DNA from: CAVVNN01 sp963749605 | GTDB taxonomy: Bacteria > Actinomycetota > Thermoleophilia > Solirubrobacterales > 70-9 | DNA length: 64,000 nt | Assembly: GCA_963749605.1 (NCBI GenBank) | Contig: CAVVNN010000004.1 | Location: forward strand, 620,001 to 684,000 | Direction: 5' to 3' | Part shown: piece by piece, positions 52,385 to 61,696 of the stretch | Numbering within the stretch: the first letter of the stretch is position 1 | Layout of the letters: every line of letters starts with the position of its first letter | The notes under the pieces: generated by a model | Seen by the model: the letters and a program-made list of their open reading frames with translations, nothing else | Database searches by the model: none | Told to the model about the DNA's origin: nothing | Program-made: the position numbers and the translations under genes

Positions 52385-53823
52385 GCGCTGTGACGCTGCC
52401 GAAGTTCGTCCCCATCCCGCCCGCCCCGCTCGACCGCTACCGCCCTCTGCTGGGCGAGGCGTTCGACGAGATCGAACGGGCTGCGGTGTGGGCCCGGGAG
52501 GCGTTCGAGGGGAGGGCGATCTGGCACGTCAGCTCCACCTTCCGTGGCGGCGGCGTGGCGGAGATGCTGCGGACGTTGCTCCCCTACGTCCGCGGCGCCG
52601 GCGTCGACACCCGCTGGGTCGTGCTGCGCGAGGCACCCGAGTTCTTCGCCGTCACCAAGCGCATCCACAACCGCCTCCACGGCGACCCCGGCGACGGCGG
52701 TGACCTCGACGAGGAGGCGCGCCGGCTCTACGAGGCGACCCTGGCGGCGACCAGCGCCCAGCTCGTTCGCCTCTGTCAGACCGACGACGTCGTCTACCTG
52801 CACGACCCGCAGGCGGCTGGGCTGGCGCCGGCGATGAAGGGGGCCGGGCTCAAGGTCGTCTGGCGCTGCCACATCGGGGTCGACGAGCCCAACCAGCTCG
52901 CCCGCAGCGCCTGGGACTTCCTGCGCCGCTACGTCGAGCAGGCCGACGCCTACGTCTTCTCGCGGCGCGAGTACCTCTGGGAAGGGCTCGAGAAGACGAA
53001 GGCCTGGTTCATGCCGCCGGTCATCGATCCCTTCTCGCCGAAGAACGAGGACCTCGAGCCCGAGAGCGTCGACGCGATCTTGCGGGCGATCGGCCTCGCC
53101 CCGGACGGTCTCGCCGGAGCGCCGGTGTTCGTCCGCGCCGACGGCACCCCGGGCCGGGTCGAGCGCGAGGCCACGCTGCTGCAGGAGGAGCAGATTCCCG
53201 CCGCGGCCAGGGTCGTCGCCCAGGTCTCCCGCTGGGACCGACTCAAGGATCCGCGCGGCGCGCTGGCGATGCTCGAGGGCCATCTCGACGATCCGGAGGT
53301 CCACCTGGTCCTGGCGGGGCCGGAGAGCGGCGGGGTCTCCGACGACCCCGAGGGGGCGGTGGTCTACGGCGACGCCGCCGAGTCGTGGCGGAGGATGAGC
53401 GACGAGCGCCGCCGCCGCGCCCACCTGGTAAGCCTGCCGATGTACGACATCGACGAAAACGGAGCGATGGTCAACGCGATCCAGCGCCGCGCCGACGTGG
53501 TCCTCCAGAAGAGCATCGCCGAGGGGTTTGGCCTCACCGTCGCCGAGGCTATGTGGAAGCGGAGGCCGGTGGTCGGCAGCAGGGTTGGCGGCATCCAGGA
53601 CCAGATCGCCGACGGCGAGACCGGCCTGCTGGTCGACGATCCCCATGACCTCGCCGCCTTCGCCCGCGCGGTCGAGGCGATCCTCGCCGACCCCGATCGG
53701 GCCGGGCGGATGGGCGAGGCTGGGCGCCAGCGGGTGATCGAGCGCTACCTGGCCGCCTACCGTCTGCGCGAGTACGTCGACCTCGTCGCCAGCCTCCTCG
53801 ACGGAGGGTCGAGGCGCGTCTAG
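52381..53823 (+). CDS. family-4 glycosyltransferase, trehalose synthase (TreT)-like
   Basis: 480 residues from a TTG overlapping the regulator stop (TTGA); a GTG at 52390 is an alternative. The N-terminal half has WHVSSTFRGGGVAEMLRTLL and HDPQAAGLAPAM with WRCHIGVDEPN, characteristic of TreT-type enzymes. The C-terminal half has AQVSRWDRLKDP, LVLAGPE and the nucleotide-sugar motif EGFGLTVAEAMWKRRPVVGS. TreT joins NDP-glucose and glucose to trehalose; a GH15/trehalase-like gene lies at 61697. It is cytoplasmic and overlaps the PEP synthase gene tail-to-tail. Confidence 0.88.
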   Translation: MSAVTLPKFVPIPPAPLDRYRPLLGEAFDEIERAAVWAREAFEGRAIWHVSSTFRGGGVAEMLRTLLPYVRGAGVDTRWVVLREAPEFFAVTKRIHNRLHGDPGDGGDLDEEARRLYEATLAATSAQLVRLCQTDDVVYLHDPQAAGLAPAMKGAGLKVVWRCHIGVDEPNQLARSAWDFLRRYVEQADAYVFSRREYLWEGLEKTKAWFMPPVIDPFSPKNEDLEPESVDAILRAIGLAPDGLAGAPVFVRADGTPGRVEREATLLQEEQIPAAARVVAQVSRWDRLKDPRGALAMLEGHLDDPEVHLVLAGPESGGVSDDPEGAVVYGDAAESWRRMSDERRRRAHLVSLPMYDIDENGAMVNAIQRRADVVLQKSIAEGFGLTVAEAMWKRRPVVGSRVGGIQDQIADGETGLLVDDPHDLAAFARAVEAILADPDRAGRMGEAGRQRVIERYLAAYRLREYVDLVASLLDGGSRRV

Positions 53824-56105
53824 CTGCGCCGCTGCTCCGCAGCGGCGATCAGGCGACGCGCCTTGTCGACGGCGTCGATGTTCACCGAGATCGCCTCTAT
53901 CCCGGCGTTCACCAGCAGCTCCGCGTACTCCGGGTGCACCGAGGGCGCCTGGCCGCAGATCGAGGTATGCAGCCCCTGCTCGCGCGCCCGTGTCAGCAGG
54001 CGGCTGATGTACTCGGTGACGGCGGGGTCGCGCTCGTCGAAGACGTCGGCGACCAGCTCCGAGTCCCGGTCGGCGCCGAGGATCAGCTGGGTGAGGTCGT
54101 TGGAGCCGATCGAGATCCCGGCGACGCCGAGCTCGGCGTAGCGGGGAAGGTGGAACAGCACCGAGGGAACCTCCGCCATCACCCAGAGCTCGAAACCTGG
54201 CCTGTCGAGCAGCCCCGCCCGTTCGATCTGCTCGCGGCAGGCAACCACTTCGCGCGGGGTGCGGACGAACGGGAGCATCAGGTGGAAGTTCGTGTGCCCC
54301 GTGTCCCAGACGCGGGCGATCGCCTTCAGCTCGAGCTCCAGCAGGTCGGGTTCGCGCATGTAGCGGAGGGCGCCGCGGTAGCCGATCATCGGGTTGGCCT
54401 CCTCGGGCTCGAAGCGCTCGCCCCCCTCCAGGCCCCGGAACTCGTTGGTGCGGAAGTCGATCGTCCGGTAGGTGATGGGACGGGGCGAGAAGGCGGTGGC
54501 GAACTCGACCAGCGAGGCGGCCATCCGCTCGACGAAGCGCTGGCCTTCGCCCCGCTCCAGCAGCGCTCGCGGATGGACCCCGCCGAGCGCCTCGACGACC
54601 ATCAGCTCGGCTCGCAGCAGGCCGACGCCGTCGACGTCGAGCTTCGCCACCCTCTCCAGCTGCGAAGGCTCGGAGAGGTTGACCAGGATCTTCGTCTCCG
54701 TCACCACCTCCGCCTCCGCCGGGGCGGCGTCCTGCGCCTCTGCGGCGCCTGCCGCCTTCAGCGCCTCGGGCGCCGCCATTCCCTCGGTGACGACGCCGTC
54801 GCTGGCGTTGACGGTCACCCCTTCGCCGTCGCGCAGCACCTCGGTGGCGTCGGCGGTGCCGACGATGCATGGCAGCCCCAGCTCGCGGGAGACGATCGCC
54901 GCGTGGCAGGTCATGCCGCCGGAGTCGGTGACGATCGCCGCCGCCTTGCGCATCAGCGGCACCCAGTCCGGCGCGGTCATGTGGGTGACGAGGACCTCGC
55001 CTTCGGCCAGCTTGCCCGCTTCCTCCCGCGAGCGGATGACTCGCACCGGCCCGGCGGCAATGCCCGGCGCGGCGCCGAGCCCTCGCACCAGCTCCCTGCC
55101 GCCTCCGATCGCGGGACCGGCGGTGCTGGTGCCGCCTGCGGTGGTCACCGGGCGCGACTGGAGCATCCAGACCACGCCTGCGTCGTCTATCGCCCACTCG
55201 GTGTCCTGGGGGGCGCCGTAGTGAGCCTCGATGCGGACCCCGAGCTCGGCGATACCTCGCACCTCCTCTGCGCTCAAGACCGGCAGCTCGGCCTCCTGCT
55301 CGCCCAGCCGGCGAGTGGTCGTGCCGCCACCCGGGGCTGCCTCGATCGCCAGCTCCTTGCGCCGCACCTCTTGCCGCTCGATCGCCAGCCCGTCCTTGCT
55401 GACGACGTAGCGATCCGGTGAGACCGAGCCCGAGACGACCGCCTCGCCGAGGCCGAATGCGGCCTCGATGATGAGCCGGTCGCTGGCTCCGGTGGCGGGG
55501 TCGATCGTGAACATCACCCCGGCGCGGGTCGCCTCGACCTGGCGCTGGACGACGACCGCGATGTCCATGTCGGCCTGGCCAAAGCCTCGCTTTGCCCGGT
55601 AGTAGACGGTGCGGGCGCCAAACAGGGATGACCAGCAGCGGCGCACCGCGTCCAGAACCGCATCGACCCCACGCACGTTGAGCATCGTCTCGTTCATCCC
55701 GGCGAAGGAGGCCGACTCGGTGTCCTCCGCCGTGGCCGAGGAGCGAACCGCCACCGCGAAGTCCTCGTCGCCGCCGCCGAGGCGGAGATATGCGTCGCGG
55801 ATCCTCCCGGCAAGCCAGTCGGGCAACGACGAGGCTTCGACCGCTGCGCGGACCTCCACAGCCGCCCGGTCCAGGGCTTCCGTGTCATCCACGTCCACCG
55901 TGGCCAGGCGCTCGGCGATCCAGCTGCGCAGGCCGGCTTCGTCGCAGAACGCCGCATAGGCGGAGGCGCTGACGACGAACCCCGGCGGGACCGGCAGGCC
56001 AGCGGCGGTGAGCTCGCCGAGGTTGGCGCCCTTGCCGCCGGCGAGACCGACGTCGCCGCGGCCGATGCGCTCGAAGCCGAGCACCGCGTCTTTGAGCGCG
56101 GTCAT
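53820..56105 (-). CDS. ppsA: phosphoenolpyruvate synthase
   Basis: 761 residues. N-terminal ATP-grasp domain (AGGKGANLGELTAAGLPVPP and VRSSATAEDTESASFAGMNE), central phospho-His domain with GGMTCHAAIVSRELGLPCIV, and the C-terminal PEP/pyruvate barrel (RPITYRTIDFRTNEFRGL and GSNDLTQLILGADRDSE, catalytic Cys in SICGQAPS). It makes PEP from pyruvate and ATP. Its ATG overlaps the universal stress protein stop (ATGA). PEP synthase next to a universal stress protein is a typical DosR-type regulon pairing. Confidence 0.94.
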   Translation of the reverse strand: MTALKDAVLGFERIGRGDVGLAGGKGANLGELTAAGLPVPPGFVVSASAYAAFCDEAGLRSWIAERLATVDVDDTEALDRAAVEVRAAVEASSLPDWLAGRIRDAYLRLGGGDEDFAVAVRSSATAEDTESASFAGMNETMLNVRGVDAVLDAVRRCWSSLFGARTVYYRAKRGFGQADMDIAVVVQRQVEATRAGVMFTIDPATGASDRLIIEAAFGLGEAVVSGSVSPDRYVVSKDGLAIERQEVRRKELAIEAAPGGGTTTRRLGEQEAELPVLSAEEVRGIAELGVRIEAHYGAPQDTEWAIDDAGVVWMLQSRPVTTAGGTSTAGPAIGGGRELVRGLGAAPGIAAGPVRVIRSREEAGKLAEGEVLVTHMTAPDWVPLMRKAAAIVTDSGGMTCHAAIVSRELGLPCIVGTADATEVLRDGEGVTVNASDGVVTEGMAAPEALKAAGAAEAQDAAPAEAEVVTETKILVNLSEPSQLERVAKLDVDGVGLLRAELMVVEALGGVHPRALLERGEGQRFVERMAASLVEFATAFSPRPITYRTIDFRTNEFRGLEGGERFEPEEANPMIGYRGALRYMREPDLLELELKAIARVWDTGHTNFHLMLPFVRTPREVVACREQIERAGLLDRPGFELWVMAEVPSVLFHLPRYAELGVAGISIGSNDLTQLILGADRDSELVADVFDERDPAVTEYISRLLTRAREQGLHTSICGQAPSVHPEYAELLVNAGIEAISVNIDAVDKARRLIAAAEQRRS

Positions 56106-56938
56106 GGCCGTGGCACGACCAGTACAGGACAGGGAGCCTTGTGGATCAGCTGGGTGGAGACGGAGCCGAGCAGGACGCGCGCCACCGGTCCGTAGCCCCG
56201 GGAACCGGCGACCAGCAGGTCGACCCCGTCCTCGCATGCTTCCGCCAGCGCCGATGCGGGCGGGCCTGCGAGTCGCCGGCCCTCGGCGCCCAACTTGCGG
56301 TCGACCGCCTTCAACCCCTCGCTGATTACCTTGTCCGCGTCGGGTGGAATCGGTGGGGTGTAGCCGACCACGCCCGGCATCGCGACCGGAGGGGCGAGCA
56401 CCGTGAGGATCCGGATCGTGGCGTTCGTCGAGCGGGCGAGCATTTCGGCATGACCCAGGGCGGCCTTGGATTCCGGGGTGCCGTCATAGGCGACCGCGAT
56501 CGTTCGAAAGAGGTCGTGGCGCTCCTCTGCGTAGCCGCGTGGAGCCGCGACCGTGGGGCTGGGGGACCCGTGCAGGAGGCCCTCGGCGACGCTGCCGACG
56601 AATGCCCGCCCGATCGGGCCCCTGTGGGGCGAGCCGACGACGATCAGGTCGACCTGATCGCGTTCGGCGATCTCGGTCATGACGCGGGCAGGTGAGCCCC
56701 CGCCGAAGGCGCGCGTCTCGACGTTCAGATCCCCGAGGTGTTCCCCAGCCTCCTCGAACAGCGGCGTCACCGCGGCAGCTTCGTCCTGGTCGAGGGGGGC
56801 GTCGTCGATCGGGAGCGGGCCGTCGGGGAGCACGGTGGCGACCAGGACGCTGGCGCCCGTCGCCAGGCCAAGGACCCGCGCAAGCTCGAGCGCGTCACGC
56901 CCCCCGTCGCTGCCGTCGAAGCCGACGAGTAGTCGCAT
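56102..56938 (-). CDS. tandem universal stress protein
   Basis: 278 residues, two UspA domains (about 1-140 and 145-278). Domain 1 starts RLLVGFDGSDGGRDALELAR; its ATP loop is VVGSPHRGPIGRAFVGSVAE. Domain 2 has IAVAYDGTPESKAALGHAE and VAGSRGYGPVARVLLGSVST (GxxGx9GS), ending CPVLVVPR. It is likely ATP-binding and stress- or hypoxia-linked. A 12-codon leader frame ends 3 bases before its ATG. The gene overlaps ppsA by 4 bp. Confidence 0.93.
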   Translation of the reverse strand: MRLLVGFDGSDGGRDALELARVLGLATGASVLVATVLPDGPLPIDDAPLDQDEAAAVTPLFEEAGEHLGDLNVETRAFGGGSPARVMTEIAERDQVDLIVVGSPHRGPIGRAFVGSVAEGLLHGSPSPTVAAPRGYAEERHDLFRTIAVAYDGTPESKAALGHAEMLARSTNATIRILTVLAPPVAMPGVVGYTPPIPPDADKVISEGLKAVDRKLGAEGRRLAGPPASALAEACEDGVDLLVAGSRGYGPVARVLLGSVSTQLIHKAPCPVLVVPRP

Positions 56939-56941
56939 CGT

Positions 56942-56980
56942 CTAGTCCACCTTCGGTTTCGGCCTGGTCTCGATTGCCAT
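56942..56980 (-). CDS. 12-residue leader peptide upstream of the universal stress protein
   Basis: ATG followed by 11 codons and TAG: MAIETRPKPKVD. An AGAGGAG lies 7 bases before its ATG, stronger than the site for usp. Its stop is 3 bases from the usp ATG, and usp's own weak AAGGTGG lies inside it, so translational coupling is plausible. It may be chance. Confidence 0.45.
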   Translation of the reverse strand: MAIETRPKPKVD

Positions 56981-57132
56981 TTGAAGTCTCCTCTGGTTGG
57001 GGCGGCGCTGGCTTGAATCTAGGCTCGCCGCCGCAACTCGCCATCCGGAAAAGGCCACAGGGAATAGGCGGGCACCCCCCCCGATGAGAGGTGTCAGGGG
57101 AACGCCGCAAGCAGGCCGGCGGGAATCCCCGG

Positions 57133-58299
57133 ATGCCCGACCGCGTCGAAAGTTGGAGACTCAAGGAGATGGCGCGCCCCGCCCCCTCCCGCACCCGAGT
57201 ACTGATCGTCGGAGGCGGGGTCGCTGGGCTCGAGGCGGCAATTGCCCTTCGGGACCTGGCCGGCGATCGGGTCGACGTGGAGATGCACTCTCCCCGCGAG
57301 CACTTCCTCTACCGCCCCTTCGCCGTGGGGGAGCCCTACGGCATGGCGCATGCGCTCCGATATGACCTTGGGCAGCTGAGCGAACGCTGCGGGGCCACGT
57401 TTCGACTCGGCAGCATCGCCTCGGTCGACGCAGACGCGCGGCGGGCAACGACGCATGACGGGGAGCAGATTTCCTATGACTATCTGATTGTCGCAAGCGG
57501 CGCGCGGATGCTTTGGGCGGTGCCCGGGGCGGTCACCTTCTGGGGCGTCGCCGACGAGGGAGCGGTTCAGGACGTGGTTCGCCAGCTGCGCGACGGCGAT
57601 CTGCGCAGCGCGGCCTTCACCATGCCCGGCGTTTGCAGCTGGGGCCTCCCGGTATATGAGCTGGCTCTTCTCGCGGATACCGAGCTGACGAAGGCGGGGG
57701 TCGAGGGCACCCGGCTGATCGTCGTGACCCCCGAGGGTTCTCCTCTGCAGCTCTTCGGCCGGCAGGCGAGCGTGGAAGTGAGCGGCTTGCTGGCCGAACG
57801 CGGAATCGAGGTCGTCTCCGGCGCTCACCCGATCAAGTACGAGGGAGGTCGCCTGTTCGTTGCCCCGGGCGATGAGATCGAGGTCGAAGCCGTGGTGAGC
57901 ATGCCCCGCCTGGAGGGACAGCGAATCGCCGGCGTCAGTCATGACGAGGACGGGTTCGTCGCAGTCGACGAGCACGGTTGGGTGAGGGGGATGGACCGCG
58001 TCCTAGCCGCAGGCGACGTGACGGCGTTCCCGGTCAAGCAGGGCGGGATCGCAACCCAGCAGGCGGACGTCGTGGCCGAAGCGCTCGCCTCGGAGATCGG
58101 GAGCGGGGTCGAGCCCAAGCCTTTCGATCCGATCCTGCGGGGCGTGCTATGGACCGGTGGGGAGCCGCGGTACCTGTATGGCAGGCTGGTCGGGGGGCAT
58201 GGCGAAACCTCGACCCTCAGCGACCAAGCGCCTTGGCCAGCCGATCGCCACGGCAAGATCGTCGGCCGCTACCTCTCCCCGTTTCTAGCTGAGCTCTGA
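57133..58299 (+). CDS. NAD(P)/FAD-dependent oxidoreductase (NDH-2/SQR-like), paralogue 2
   Basis: 388 residues from the Met at 57133; a Met at 57169 (MARPAPSRTRVLIVGGG) is also possible but has AAGGAG directly against it. RVLIVGGGVAGLEAAIALRD binds FAD; YDYLIVASGAR and VLAAGDVTAFPVKQGGIATQ complete the fold. Only two cysteines (ERCGATF and GVCSWGL), not the SQR catalytic set. It is the paralogue of 12680-13864 throughout its length. It probably oxidises NADH or another donor with quinone. It converges on carbonic anhydrase. Confidence 0.86.
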   Translation: MPDRVESWRLKEMARPAPSRTRVLIVGGGVAGLEAAIALRDLAGDRVDVEMHSPREHFLYRPFAVGEPYGMAHALRYDLGQLSERCGATFRLGSIASVDADARRATTHDGEQISYDYLIVASGARMLWAVPGAVTFWGVADEGAVQDVVRQLRDGDLRSAAFTMPGVCSWGLPVYELALLADTELTKAGVEGTRLIVVTPEGSPLQLFGRQASVEVSGLLAERGIEVVSGAHPIKYEGGRLFVAPGDEIEVEAVVSMPRLEGQRIAGVSHDEDGFVAVDEHGWVRGMDRVLAAGDVTAFPVKQGGIATQQADVVAEALASEIGSGVEPKPFDPILRGVLWTGGEPRYLYGRLVGGHGETSTLSDQAPWPADRHGKIVGRYLSPFLAEL

Positions 58300-58791
58300 G
58301 ACCGGGATCTCGCGCAGCTCGTGCGTGTCGACGTCGTAGACGAAGCCGCGCACACGGTCGCGGTGGGGAAGGAACGGCGAGCGGCGGACCCGGAGGACGG
58401 ATTGGCGCACGTCGGCGTCGACGTCGGCGAAGGACTCGATCGCGAAGGCCGGGGCGACGCCGGTAGCGTTCTGCAACTCGGCGCGGAAGCCATCGTCGGT
58501 GAGGGATTGCATGCCGCAGTCGGTGTGGTGGATCAGCATCACCTCGCGAGTGCCGAGGCGGCGTTGGGAGACCGCCAGGGAGCGAAGCACGTCATCGGTG
58601 ATCACACCGCCCGCATTGCGCAGGACGTGCGCCTCGCCGTCCCCCAGGCCCAGCGCGGCGAAGACGTCCAGGCGCGAGTCCATGCAGGTCACGATCGCCA
58701 GCCGGCGGCTGGGGCGGACGTCCAAGTGCCGTTTGGCGAGAGCGGTCGCGAAGTCCCGGTTATTGGCGAGCAACTGGTCGATCCCGTCCAT
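58285..58791 (-). CDS. beta-class carbonic anhydrase
   Basis: 168 residues from MDGIDQLLANNRDFATAL. Zinc ligands: Cys in IVTCMDSRLD and HHTDCGM (His and Cys), with the Asp/Arg dyad in CMDSR. RNAGGVITDDVLRSLAVS is family-typical. The small size fits the Rv1284-like subgroup. It interconverts CO2 and bicarbonate. Its end overlaps the FAD oxidoreductase by 15 bp, and it diverges from the penicillin-binding protein gene. Confidence 0.92.
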   Translation of the reverse strand: MDGIDQLLANNRDFATALAKRHLDVRPSRRLAIVTCMDSRLDVFAALGLGDGEAHVLRNAGGVITDDVLRSLAVSQRRLGTREVMLIHHTDCGMQSLTDDGFRAELQNATGVAPAFAIESFADVDADVRQSVLRVRRSPFLPHRDRVRGFVYDVDTHELREIPVSELS

Positions 58792-58843
58792 CCGCGGCAC
58801 CCTAGCGGCGCGAGCGAACAGGCTCCCTACAATTTTCGGTCGA

Positions 58844-60994
58844 ATGGCGACTCGGGTTCGACGGCGGCGACGCAGGTCGCATGCCTCAGTTTGGAAGAAG
58901 ATCCTGCTTGCGGCCGGCGCCCTCGCCGCGCTGCTCGCAATCGCGGGCGGGCTCGGGGCGAGCTGGGCGATCAAGGTATACGACTCGGCGCCGCCTCTCT
59001 CCAGCCTGAAACCGGTCCAGAAGGGCCGCTCCTCGGCGATCTACGCCGCCGACGGCAGCCTGATCGGCTACATCCGCTCCAACAACATCCGCGAGCCGGT
59101 TCCCGCCGCCGACCTCCCGCAGAGCCTCAAGAACGCAACGGTTGCGATCGAGGATCGCAACTACTTCAACCACGGCGCGCTCGACCCCGCCGGGATCGCC
59201 CGCGCCGCCTGGAAGGATCTGCTCGCCGGCGGCAAGCCGGTCCAGGGCGCCTCGACCATCACCCAGCAGCTGGTCCGCAACCTCTATATCCAGAACCCCG
59301 AAGAGACGATCAAGCGCAAGCTGATCGAAGCCCACCTCGCCTACGAGGAGGAGGAAGCCCACTCCAAGGACTGGATCCTTGCCGCCTACCTCAACACCGC
59401 GCCCTACGGCACGGTCGAAGGGGAGACCGCGGTCGGGGCCGAGGCGGCGGCGCAAACCTACTTCGGCAAGCCGGCGAAGGATCTGACCCTGACCGAGGCG
59501 GCGCTGATCGCCGGCCTGCCGCAGGCGCCCTCCGAATACAACCCCTTCCTCGATCCCCGGGCGGCGCTGGCGCGGCGCAACGAGGTGCTGGGCGCGATGG
59601 AAGACCAGGGCTACATCGACTCCGCCGAATACCGCGAAGCGGTCCACCGCGGTCTCGGCCTCAACCCGGGCCACAAGTACCAGATCATCCGCGACCCGTT
59701 TCTCTTCGACCTGGTCCAGCAGGAGCTGATCGACCGCTACGGGATCAACACCGTCCGCTACGGCGGGCTCAAGGCCTACACGACGATCGATCCCACGATC
59801 CAGGAAAAGGCCGAAGAAGCGGTCGCCTCCTGCGGGGCCTGCTACCCAGAAGGGGGGCCGGCGGCCGGTCTGGCCTCGGTCAACCCGGAAAACGGCGAGA
59901 TCGTCGCCCTCGCCTCGACCGAAGGCTCCTCTACCGAAAGCCAGTTCAACTATGCCTGGCAGGCGCACCGCCAGCCCGGCTCCTCGTTCAAGGCCTACGT
60001 CCTCACAACCGCGATCAAGCAGGGAGTCGACCCCTACACCACTTACTACGACGGCACCTCGCCGAAGACGCTGGATCTTCCCGCCGGCGGCACCTGGACC
60101 GTCAACAACGCCGAGCCGGGCCTGGGAACCATGTCCCTCGCCGAGGCGACCTGGAACTCGGTCAACGTCGTCTTCGCCCAGCTCGACCTCGACGTGGGCC
60201 CCGAAAACGTCACCCACACCGCGCACCAGATGGGAATCGAAGCGCCGCTCGAATCGGTGCCGGCGGAGGCGATCGGCGGGCTCAGGATCGGCGTCACTCC
60301 GCTCGAAATGGCGGACGCCTACGCGACGCTGGCCAACGGCGGCGTGCACCACGAACCGACGGCGGTGAGCAAGGTCGAGTTCCCGGGCGGCAAGGTCGAC
60401 GAAACGAACCCCGAATCGGGAGACCGCGTGTTGACCGAAGGCGAGGCCTATGAAGTGACCAAACTGCTCGAGGGCGTGATCACCCAGGGCACCGGCGCCG
60501 GCTACACCTATATGGGATGCGGCTCGGAGGCAGGCAAGACCGGCACCTCCGAGGGCGAGTCCGACGCCTGGTTCGCCGGCTACACGCCGCTGTACTCGAC
60601 GGCGGTATGGGTGGGGCATCCGCAGTCGCGCGAAGCGACCGGGTTCGGCGGCCCGACCGCGGGCCCGATCTGGCGCGCCTTCATGGAATCCGCGCAGGCA
60701 GGCAACTGCCCCGAATTCCCGGTGCCCTCGAGCCTGCCGAGCCTCTCCGCCCTGCACAGCCAGCACACCCGCGCCGCCGCTTCGGCGCACAGCGCCGAAT
60801 CGACGAAATCGAGCGAAGAAGAAGAAGAAGAAGAAAAGGGTCGAGGCGGAAAGCACAAGGGCAAGGGACAGGAAGGCTCCCCCGAAACGAACACCGCGCC
60901 CGCCCCGTCCCCGGCTCCCGAACCGAAGCCGACGCCCGCCCCCTCGCCGCCCCCATCGGTCGGGATCGGCGGCGGCGTGCCAAGCCCGCACTAG
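58844..60994 (+). CDS. class A penicillin-binding protein (transglycosylase/transpeptidase)
   Basis: 716 residues. Arg-rich cytoplasmic tail, one TM helix (about 20-41), glycosyltransferase domain with IEDRNYFNHGALDPAGIARA and GASTITQQLVRN, then transpeptidase with PGSSFK (SxxK), SVN and KTGTS. The C-terminal tail (about 630-716) has a (Glu)7 run from a GAA triplet repeat, a Lys/Gly block and Pro/Ala repeats, likely a cell-wall-spanning linker. It polymerises and cross-links peptidoglycan. Glutamate codons are GAA-rich, like the exporter operon. Confidence 0.94.
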   Translation: MATRVRRRRRRSHASVWKKILLAAGALAALLAIAGGLGASWAIKVYDSAPPLSSLKPVQKGRSSAIYAADGSLIGYIRSNNIREPVPAADLPQSLKNATVAIEDRNYFNHGALDPAGIARAAWKDLLAGGKPVQGASTITQQLVRNLYIQNPEETIKRKLIEAHLAYEEEEAHSKDWILAAYLNTAPYGTVEGETAVGAEAAAQTYFGKPAKDLTLTEAALIAGLPQAPSEYNPFLDPRAALARRNEVLGAMEDQGYIDSAEYREAVHRGLGLNPGHKYQIIRDPFLFDLVQQELIDRYGINTVRYGGLKAYTTIDPTIQEKAEEAVASCGACYPEGGPAAGLASVNPENGEIVALASTEGSSTESQFNYAWQAHRQPGSSFKAYVLTTAIKQGVDPYTTYYDGTSPKTLDLPAGGTWTVNNAEPGLGTMSLAEATWNSVNVVFAQLDLDVGPENVTHTAHQMGIEAPLESVPAEAIGGLRIGVTPLEMADAYATLANGGVHHEPTAVSKVEFPGGKVDETNPESGDRVLTEGEAYEVTKLLEGVITQGTGAGYTYMGCGSEAGKTGTSEGESDAWFAGYTPLYSTAVWVGHPQSREATGFGGPTAGPIWRAFMESAQAGNCPEFPVPSSLPSLSALHSQHTRAAASAHSAESTKSSEEEEEEEKGRGGKHKGKGQEGSPETNTAPAPSPAPEPKPTPAPSPPPSVGIGGGVPSPH

Positions 60995-61011
60995 CGACTC
61001 CGGCTCTCAGG

Positions 61012-61278
61012 TCACAGCAGCTCGTCGAAGCGGATCGCCGCGCGGCTCGGCAGCACGAAGGAGTCGTGTCGGTGCAGCAGGCCTGCGCCGGTCAGGTCGC
61101 GGACGGCTCGTTCGATCGCGTCGCGCTGCTCGAAGCCGGGGGACTCCCCGCCGACGTCGCGGATCAGCTCGACCAGGGTCACCTGGGTCGGGTGGAGGGC
61201 GAGCACGTGCTGAAGGACGGCAGCCTCGATTGCCGCGTCTTCGGCGGCGGCGGTGCGGATGTCGTCGGTTTCCTCCAC
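61012..61278 (-). CDS. small protein with a winged-helix-like pattern
   Basis: 88 residues from MEETDDIRTAAAED. Two helices (AAVLQHVLALHPTQVTLVEL and EQRDAIERAVRDLTGAGLLH) followed by DSFVLPSRAAIRFDEL resemble a winged helix-turn-helix, perhaps an anti-repressor or small regulator. It lies 18 bp after the ArsR regulator on the same strand. No family is recognised. Confidence 0.7.
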   Translation of the reverse strand: MEETDDIRTAAAEDAAIEAAVLQHVLALHPTQVTLVELIRDVGGESPGFEQRDAIERAVRDLTGAGLLHRHDSFVLPSRAAIRFDELL

Positions 61279-61296
61279 GGATGGCCCCTTTCCTGA

Positions 61297-61644
61297 CTAA
61301 CCAAGGGAATAGCCAGCCGATCTCTTCCCCCTATTGCTTGCCGTTCCCGTCGGCTCTCCGTCCAGCTCGAGCACGAAACGAGCCCAATCCGCCTCCAGCG
61401 TCGCCCGGTAGAAGTGCTGCATCGAGCCCCGCACCTGCTTTGTGCGGACCAGCTCGAGCACCCCGCAGTCGGCCAGCACGCGGACGTGATAGCTGACGTT
61501 GCTGAGTGGCTGCGCGAGGTTCGTCGCCAGCTCGCGCGGGCTGGTCGGATGACCGTCCTGCATCTCCAGCAGGATCCGCCGCCGCAGTGGGTGCCTGAGT
61601 GCGACCAGCAGGTCGTTGGTGTCCGAACGCTTGGCTCTTCCCAT
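61297..61644 (-). CDS. ArsR-type winged-helix regulator
   Basis: 115 residues from MGRAKRSDTNDLLVALRHPL. ALRHPLRRRILLEMQ then TSPRELATNLAQPLSNVSYHVRVLADCGVLE is the ArsR DNA-binding core. There is one Cys (ADCGVLE), not the metal-binding pair of ArsR/SmtB, so it may sense something other than metal. It lies downstream of the GH15 gene on the same strand, and its promoter has a CAAA-N8-TTTG inverted repeat at about 61666-61681. Confidence 0.85.
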   Translation of the reverse strand: MGRAKRSDTNDLLVALRHPLRRRILLEMQDGHPTSPRELATNLAQPLSNVSYHVRVLADCGVLELVRTKQVRGSMQHFYRATLEADWARFVLELDGEPTGTASNRGKRSAGYSLG

Positions 61645-61696
61645 ACGAGCGGGGCAATATAGAGCAAACGAAATGTTTTGTCTGCGGGACGCTGGT

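Noticed and set aside
56939..57132. DosR-type binding box near the universal stress gene
   Set aside because: No convincing match to the 20-bp DosR palindrome was found by eye here or before the other candidate regulon genes.
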